A DNA stretch of 64,000 nt from contig NC_088776.1 in assembly GCF_954871325.1 (NCBI RefSeq), forward strand, positions 39,046,508-39,110,507, written 5' to 3'. This stretch comes from Gordionus sp. m RMFG-2023 (taxonomy: Eukaryota; Nematomorpha; Gordioida; Chordodea; Parachordodidae). Made by a program: the position numbers and the translations under genes. Under the pieces are notes generated by a model that had not been told where the DNA came from, ran no database searches, and saw nothing but the letters and a program-made list of their open reading frames with translations. Positions 58,915-64,000 of this stretch are shown here, in pieces (the first letter of the stretch is position 1; each line of letters begins with the position of its first letter).

Positions 58915-60106
58915 TGTAATAATAATTCAAGGTTTCATTACTCAAAAGTTTTAAGAATTACATATATTTATCTTGTGAAAATTTATACAATTCCTTAATT
59001 TTGCATTAAAAATAGAGTATATCATTTAAAAATATTTAAAAAGGCGCGTGCTATATTGGATGCTACTAAGTTAGGACTATTAAATCAAATACTAGATAAT
59101 TAAGCAATTTATTTGAATAAACATAATATATAAACTGATAATATATAGATATATACAATTTCAAGGAAAAACATAGTTTTATATAAATTTATATCATTTA
59201 AAAATTTAAATAATTTACTTAAATTTGACATATTTTTTATTACGAAAATAAGAATATTCACATATATATAAATGAGAGGAAGATTTTCTTCCAGTTCTGG
59301 GGATACTCATCTTAATTTCACCAATATCTAGACAATGGTATATTTATTATTTTTTAATAAAAAAATAATCTAAAATTGTGCCAATTGAACGAAAAAAGTA
59401 TGCAATTCTTAAAGTTGAGTAATGAAGCATTGTATTATTATTACATCAAAAAATTTCCACCAATATCCAGACGATCGCTTATTTATTATTTTTTTAATAA
59501 AAATTTCCCCGAGTTTCAGTGATTTACCATTTTTTTACATTTTTTAACGATAGAAGAAGTAAAATAAAGTATATTAATAAACCAATATAAAAGAAATTAC
59601 CCAAAATTTTTATGTCTATTGTTTATTTCATTTTTTTTATATTAAGAACTTGTGGTAAATAAATCATACGAATTTAAATTTTATTAAATTAACAAAGATA
59701 CCAATATTTTATCTCCTATCGACCCTCTTGATTATTGGGTGGAACCTCTAGCAGAGTTGGTGATATTGATTAGCCCATATAGGAGAAGCTTTTTATCACA
59801 TAAACTTGAGGCTCTTATCTTTATAAATCAAAATTCTCAATATTACAATTTTATTTTTAAATTAAGACGAATTTCTATTTATATAAAATCAACGCATATA
59901 ATAGGGTTAGGGTATGAAATATAATTTTAATTTAAGAAATTTATAGACAAAATCGTCTATTTTACAACAAATCAACAAAATATAACTTTGTGAAAAAAAA
60001 TGCTATTAATAAACAAATATAATATTTAAAAAAGTGTAGTAAATTTGCTAATGTTTTAGGGGAATATAATATTGAAAAATTAATATTATTTTTTTTTCCC
60101 AATCAA
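58915..60106. other. AT-rich transposon debris without an intact gene
   Basis: It contains the inverted duplication partner at 59405-59527 and the hAT C-terminal relic at 59715-59845, which has a frameshift between DPLDYW and YRRSF. Nothing else was recognised. Confidence 0.5.
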
Positions 60107-61104
60107 TAATCCTTTATTTTCAATTTTCAAATAATAAATAATATAGTATTAAAAAAACGAAAATATAATATTTTATGTTTTAATATATTTAAAAATGTTT
60201 GAAAAATATATAATAATACTATAAAAAAAAGAACGGAGATGGTGTGACGCAGGGAAACAAAAATGAAAAAGGGACGTAAGTGTTGTCTAGGATAGCTCTT
60301 TGGCTAGAAGACTACCATTGAAACTGATATAATTAGCTTTGAGAATCGCTATGGATAATCGTTGACGAAGAAAAAAACCCTCTCGAGGTTCTTCTGAGAG
60401 TTTCTCGCCAGTTGACTCGAAGGGTAGACATAGTTTACATTGTCGCTCCTGCAATGGACGATTCATCAGACACAAGCAATGTAATACAATCATCCAACAT
60501 GCACTGAAATCCGCCTAAATTCCTTCCACTCTAGAACCACAGGGTCTTTTTAGATCTGACGGTAAACGTCCTGACGGGATCTCTCAAATCCCATGGAGGA
60601 GAGGCCAACTTTTGGTATGGGACTATTCCTGTATTGACCCCTTGGCCCCATCCAACCACGCCATCAACATCCTTGACCAGAAGGAACAACTTAAAACTTC
60701 TAAATACACAGAAATAATGAATGATCATTGCTTCATCCCAATCATATCAACCACTCTTGGCACCTTCGGCAAACTCTCCTTAGCATTTTTCAAAAACTTA
60801 GGATCACAAATCAGCAAACTCTCAGAAGAACCTCGAGAGGGTTTTTTTCTTGGTCAACGATTATCCATAGCGATTCTCAAAGCTAATTATATCAGTTTCA
60901 ATGGTAGTCTTCTAGCCAAAGAGCTATCCTAGACAACACTTACGTCCCTTTTTCATTTTGTTTCCCTGCGTCACACCATCTCCGTTCTTTTTTTAAATAG
61001 TATTATATATTTTTCAAACATTTTTAAATATATTACAACATAAAATATTATTTCGTTTTTTTAATACTTGATATTATTTATTATTTGAAAATTGAAAATA
61101 AAAG
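60107..61104. repeat. One-kilobase palindrome bearing LINE 3' ends
   Basis: Arms of about 290 bp (60107-60397 and about 60815-61104) are nearly perfect inverses and include both LINE tail sequence (ctcttggctagaag..., tcgttgacgaag) and the non-LINE flank ggagatggtgtgacgcaggg and beyond. The 417-bp spacer is LINE sequence in + orientation. The arms extend past the LINE into flanking DNA, so the palindrome arose after or during insertion and not from the LINE itself. Confidence 0.85.
60404..60932 (+). pseudogene. LINE C-terminal domain fragment, same family as 31438-34369
   Basis: The + strand encodes HSLHCRSCNGRFIRHKQCN, a stop at about 60516, then LFRSDGKRPDGISQIPWRRG, LLVWDYSCIDPLAPSNHAIN and the shared C-terminus ISFNGSLLAKELS. 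It is over 90% similar by eye to 31438-31980. A second, inverted copy of the last 50 codons lies at 60287-60400. Confidence 0.85.
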
Positions 61105-61177
61105 ATTTATTTTTACTTTTTATGCAAATAAAGATACATAGTTCTATGCAGAAAATTTAACATGAATATATAATAAG

Positions 61178-61788
61178 TAGGGATGTACCGAAATGTTTTC
61201 ACCTTTTTAAAATATCGTATATCGGCCGATATTATAAAATTTCCCGATCCGATAAAATGACGTCTTATAAAAATTTTATCTCAAATTTCATAAAATATTT
61301 AGTTATTAAATATTATATAAATAAATGATTTATCAATAAAAATATTTTTTATAGATTCATGATATAAACTATATAACTAATCATTATAATATATTTAAAT
61401 GACTATGTTATACTATTAATATATGAGATGAGTATATATATGTCTATTTGAGCCTTTTTTAAAAAACAGTTAACTAAATATTTTAACCAGAAAAATATTC
61501 TCTAAACTTCGAGATTTCGCTAGTAGATGTCCAAAAATTTTTACCATATATGAGTAAGATCTTCTGACATGCAATATTTTTCTGAATAAAATGCTGAGTT
61601 ACCCTTTTTTAATATCAGCTCAAATATGGCGATTTTGCAACACTAGATATATGCATTAAAAATTAAAACGATTAGTATGTTTGCAAAATAGAAAATCAGA
61701 TATGATATCCGATGAGTAATCGGCTGATATCAATTTAATATTGGTAATCGGATCGAATAAAATTCCAAGAAGGGGTATCAGTAAATTC
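61178..61788. mobile_element. tagggatgtaccg element, left part, with a decayed MITE inside
   Basis: The left end tagggatgtaccgaaatg is followed by atatcggccgatatt and cccgatccgat. Inside, 61445-61648 is a decayed relative of the tagtgttgttaaacgg MITEs (ending gattttgcaacacta). The right terminus is missing, and the next hAT starts at 61789. Confidence 0.5.
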
Positions 61789-62131
61789 TAGTGCTGTAAG
61801 CGTTACTACAAAAAAGAAAAGCGTTGTCGTTACTCGTTACGTCTGGAAAAAGGAACGCATTACAGTTACTCGTTACCTTTTCAAAAAAGGAACCCGCGTT
61901 ACCGACTATTCAAAAAGTAACGGGTTACTTGTTATTTAAAAAATTAAATATTATATCAAAAAATTTTTTTTATTTTTTTCCGACAATATATATATATAAT
62001 AAAATAAAACAATACAAAAATAATATATTATAAAAAAAAATTTCATATATATAATTAAAATATAAATAATATTATATATAAGATAACATCTTTTTGTGAC
62101 AATTTTTTATTTATTTTTAGCAACAATTGAT

Positions 62132-62440
62132 CTAAAATTTTGACAAACAAGAGCGCTCACTGCTCAACACAGTTTTTGCCATGCTCACACGTTCAATTGG
62201 CTCAGAGGATGGGAGAGTTGTATCATATTTAATGAATAAAGATTTTAATTTGGGGAATTTATTATAAATATTTAAGGAATTATCTTTATTTTGAAAAAAT
62301 TTTAATAGATCATCTTCACCATGGATCTTCATACATTTTCTTATCAAAAAATATGTGTTGGATAAAGAAATTAATCCTGCTCTTTCTTTATCAAGATCTT
62401 TTCTCAAACTTAATTTTTTATTCTTTAAATTTAATAACAA
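62132..62440 (-). pseudogene. hAT transposase C-terminal fragment
   Basis: The segment NKFPKLKSLFIKYDTTLPSS then EPIERVSMAKTVLSSERSCL is the hAT dimerisation domain; one residue appears lost within the usual ERVFSMA. The upstream catalytic domain is missing from this element. Confidence 0.75.
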
Positions 62441-62750
62441 TTTGAAGTTAAACCATTATAGCAGATAGAAGATATTGTTTAAATATTTTGAACCAATACC
62501 AATATTTGGTAATCTTGGGTTTTTAATGTTGGTTCTCAGCCCTATACTAGTATAAACTTGCTACTCTTAATTTTCTTTATTTATGTAAAATATGTTTAAA
62601 AATGGGGCCAGGGAAGGGTTGAATAATTTTCATCTGAAGAAGTAAGTATTATGGACATAATATTCTTAAAATAAATTATAAAATATAATAAGATCATTAT
62701 TAACATTTATTTGAATTTAAATTCTAACAACGAGAATTTAAAATAAAAAT

Positions 62751-63544
62751 TAGGGCTGTGCCGATATTAAATATCGAATCGGATCGGTACCGATATTTAG
62801 CATTTTCCGAAAATATCGGATCGGGTCGATACCTGTAAATAACCGATCCGATCTTTTTACTTATCTTTTCTTTTCTTTTTTTGTTATTTTATTTTATGTT
62901 ATGAATATTTTTTTTACATTATTATAATATTTTCTAAATAATTTTTTTAAATTTTATTTCTTTCTTATAATAGATTTATAGTATTTTTTTTTAAAAAAAT
63001 AGAATGGAACACCTAAAGTTTTATTTATTTTAAATCTTTTTAAATAACGCCATTAATTATTTATACTTTAAATAAAAGAATTTTTTTAAACATGGTATCT
63101 GAATTATGGAAATATTTTACAAAAGACAAATATAATTTTGCAAAATGCGTTATCTGCGGAATCATCTGAGTCTGCCTTCAGTACGGCAGGAGATATAGAT
63201 GGTCCATATCGTAGAAGCTTATTCCCAGAAAATCTGGAGGCTCTCATATTTATTAAAAAATCTAATATATTATAATTTTATATATTAAATATTACAATTT
63301 TATAATTCATACCAACATAAAATGGATATATTATTAAATATATATTTTTTTATTATAGTCTTAATTGTAGAAATTAAAAAACTAAATTAAATTCATAATT
63401 CGATTTTTTGCATAAAAAATCTTGATTTCTTAATTACATTTAGTTCAAATGGGGGTGATTAAAAATCAGTATAAATATTGGATGGGTTTTGAAGCAATAT
63501 CGGATCGGATCGGTGAAAAATATGTGGAGATCGGCACAGCCCTA
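62751..63544 (+). mobile_element. hAT element, tagggctgtgccga family, complete ends
   Basis: Inverted ends tagggctgtgccga and tcggcacagcccta are flanked by a perfect 8-bp duplication, ataaaaat (62743-62750 and 63545-63552). It retains a C-terminal transposase relic at 63156-63274. It is the reference copy for the truncated element 359-3563. Confidence 0.93.
63156..63274 (+). pseudogene. hAT transposase C-terminal relic
   Basis: The + strand reads AESSESAFSTAGDIDGPYRR then SLFPENLEALIFIKKSNIL and a stop. It corresponds to the hAT SE.AFS.AG...YR..L.PEN.EALI..K block. A related relic is at 59715-59845. Confidence 0.7.
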
Positions 63545-63929
63545 ATAAAAATGAAGGAATGGTGGTTGATATGAATTAAAAACTCGATTTAAATTATTTA
63601 TATTATATTAAAAATTAATAAAAGTAATTTTATATATTTTTCTTTTTGTTAATATTTTCTAAGAAAAAGTATAAAGTAACGATTTGCGTTACCTTTATTC
63701 AAAAAAAGAAACGCGTTTTCGTTATTCGTTACCTCTAGAAAAAGGTAACAAATAGCGTTCCTTTTCTACAAAAAAAGTAACATTAGTAACGACATTACTC
63801 TTTTGACATTACTTTACAGCACTAGAAATTCTGATCATCATTAAAAAAATAATAGGAAACTGTATATATAAAATTATTCTTTAATAGCTATATAAAGTAA
63901 AACAATATTTACTATATATCAGATATTTG

Positions 63930-64000
63930 CAGAGGTACCATTTGCATTACCCTGTCCAGTTTTTATATTTTCAGGCCCAACCCGATTTTTAAAAAAATAT
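63930..64000. mobile_element. Left end of a cagaggtaccatttgca element running off the window
   Basis: The terminus cagaggtaccatttgca is identical to that at 55280 and is followed by ggcccaacccg-like sequence. Confidence 0.5.

Larger units (their letters stand above)
55803..59990. mobile_element. Remnant of the tgtgccgatatt hAT family, much interrupted
   Basis: The left end taagcatgtgccgatattg opens a copy related to 359-3563 and 62751-63544. A matching hAT C-terminal relic lies at 59715-59845 on the + strand (DPLDYW, YRRSFLSHKLEALIFIN), parallel to 63156-63274. Between them lie the hAT 56132-58914 and an inverted duplication (56034-56131 against 59405-59527). The right terminus was not found, so the right limit is approximate. 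Confidence 0.4.
61789..63824 (-). mobile_element. hAT element, tagtgctgtaa family, with a nested hAT MITE
   Basis: Ends tagtgctgtaagcgttac and taatgtc...tttacagcacta are imperfect inverses, with cgttactcgttac repeats in both arms. The flanks gtaaattc and gaaattct share aaattc, a likely decayed duplication. A minus-strand frame, 62132-62440, holds the hAT C-terminal motif FIKYDTTLPSSEPIERVSMA. Element 62751-63544 is inserted within. Confidence 0.75.

Overview
The window is nuclear DNA of an AT-rich animal, probably an invertebrate. It has spliced genes with GT-AG introns, uses the standard genetic code, and contains a gene of the animal SLC12 cation-chloride cotransporter family. I cannot name the species from sequence alone. 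There is no operon, CRISPR array, rRNA or intact tRNA gene. Most of the 64 kb is layered transposon debris, mainly hAT-type DNA transposons and their short non-autonomous relatives, recognisable by terminal inverted repeats and 8-bp target duplications.

Host genes. (1) The + strand from 6292 to 20256 holds 13 exons of an NKCC-type SLC12 cotransporter, from a late membrane segment to the natural C-terminus. The exons are short and fall mostly outside the listed long reading frames; I assembled them from splice sites, phase and family homology. Earlier exons were not found. Its 5.3-kb penultimate intron houses a GC-rich retroelement fossil. (2) A compact three-exon gene at 46344-47260 encodes about 277 residues of unknown function with introns of 41-42 nt. 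(3) A hAT-transposase-like gene on the minus strand at 49117-50441 stays in frame across four exons with 47-50-nt introns and may be domesticated or a spliced transposon.

Layout. 1-4.7 kb: a nest of two hAT elements with a 1.7-kb retroposon inside them; that retroposon joins a tRNA-like head to an internally deleted RTE-type LINE and has a perfect 18-bp target duplication. 6.3-20.3 kb: SLC12 gene with MITEs and the fossil in its introns. 23.8-27.9 kb: a hAT element with a small LTR element inserted in it. 29.6-35.8 kb: hAT element containing another hAT-like element, which contains a MITE and a 3-kb LINE with a C-terminal nuclease-like domain. 36.6-45.2 kb: two large, interleaved fold-back structures and a nearly intact spliced pogo/Tigger transposon. 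46-50.9 kb: the two compact spliced genes and a MITE. 51.3-64 kb: a dense hAT cemetery, including a 1-kb palindrome that captured a LINE 3' end.

The clearest points of interest are the tRNA-headed RTE retroposon, the shared 40-50-nt intron style of host gene, pogo and hAT-like gene, the interleaved fold-backs, and the LINE-bearing palindrome.
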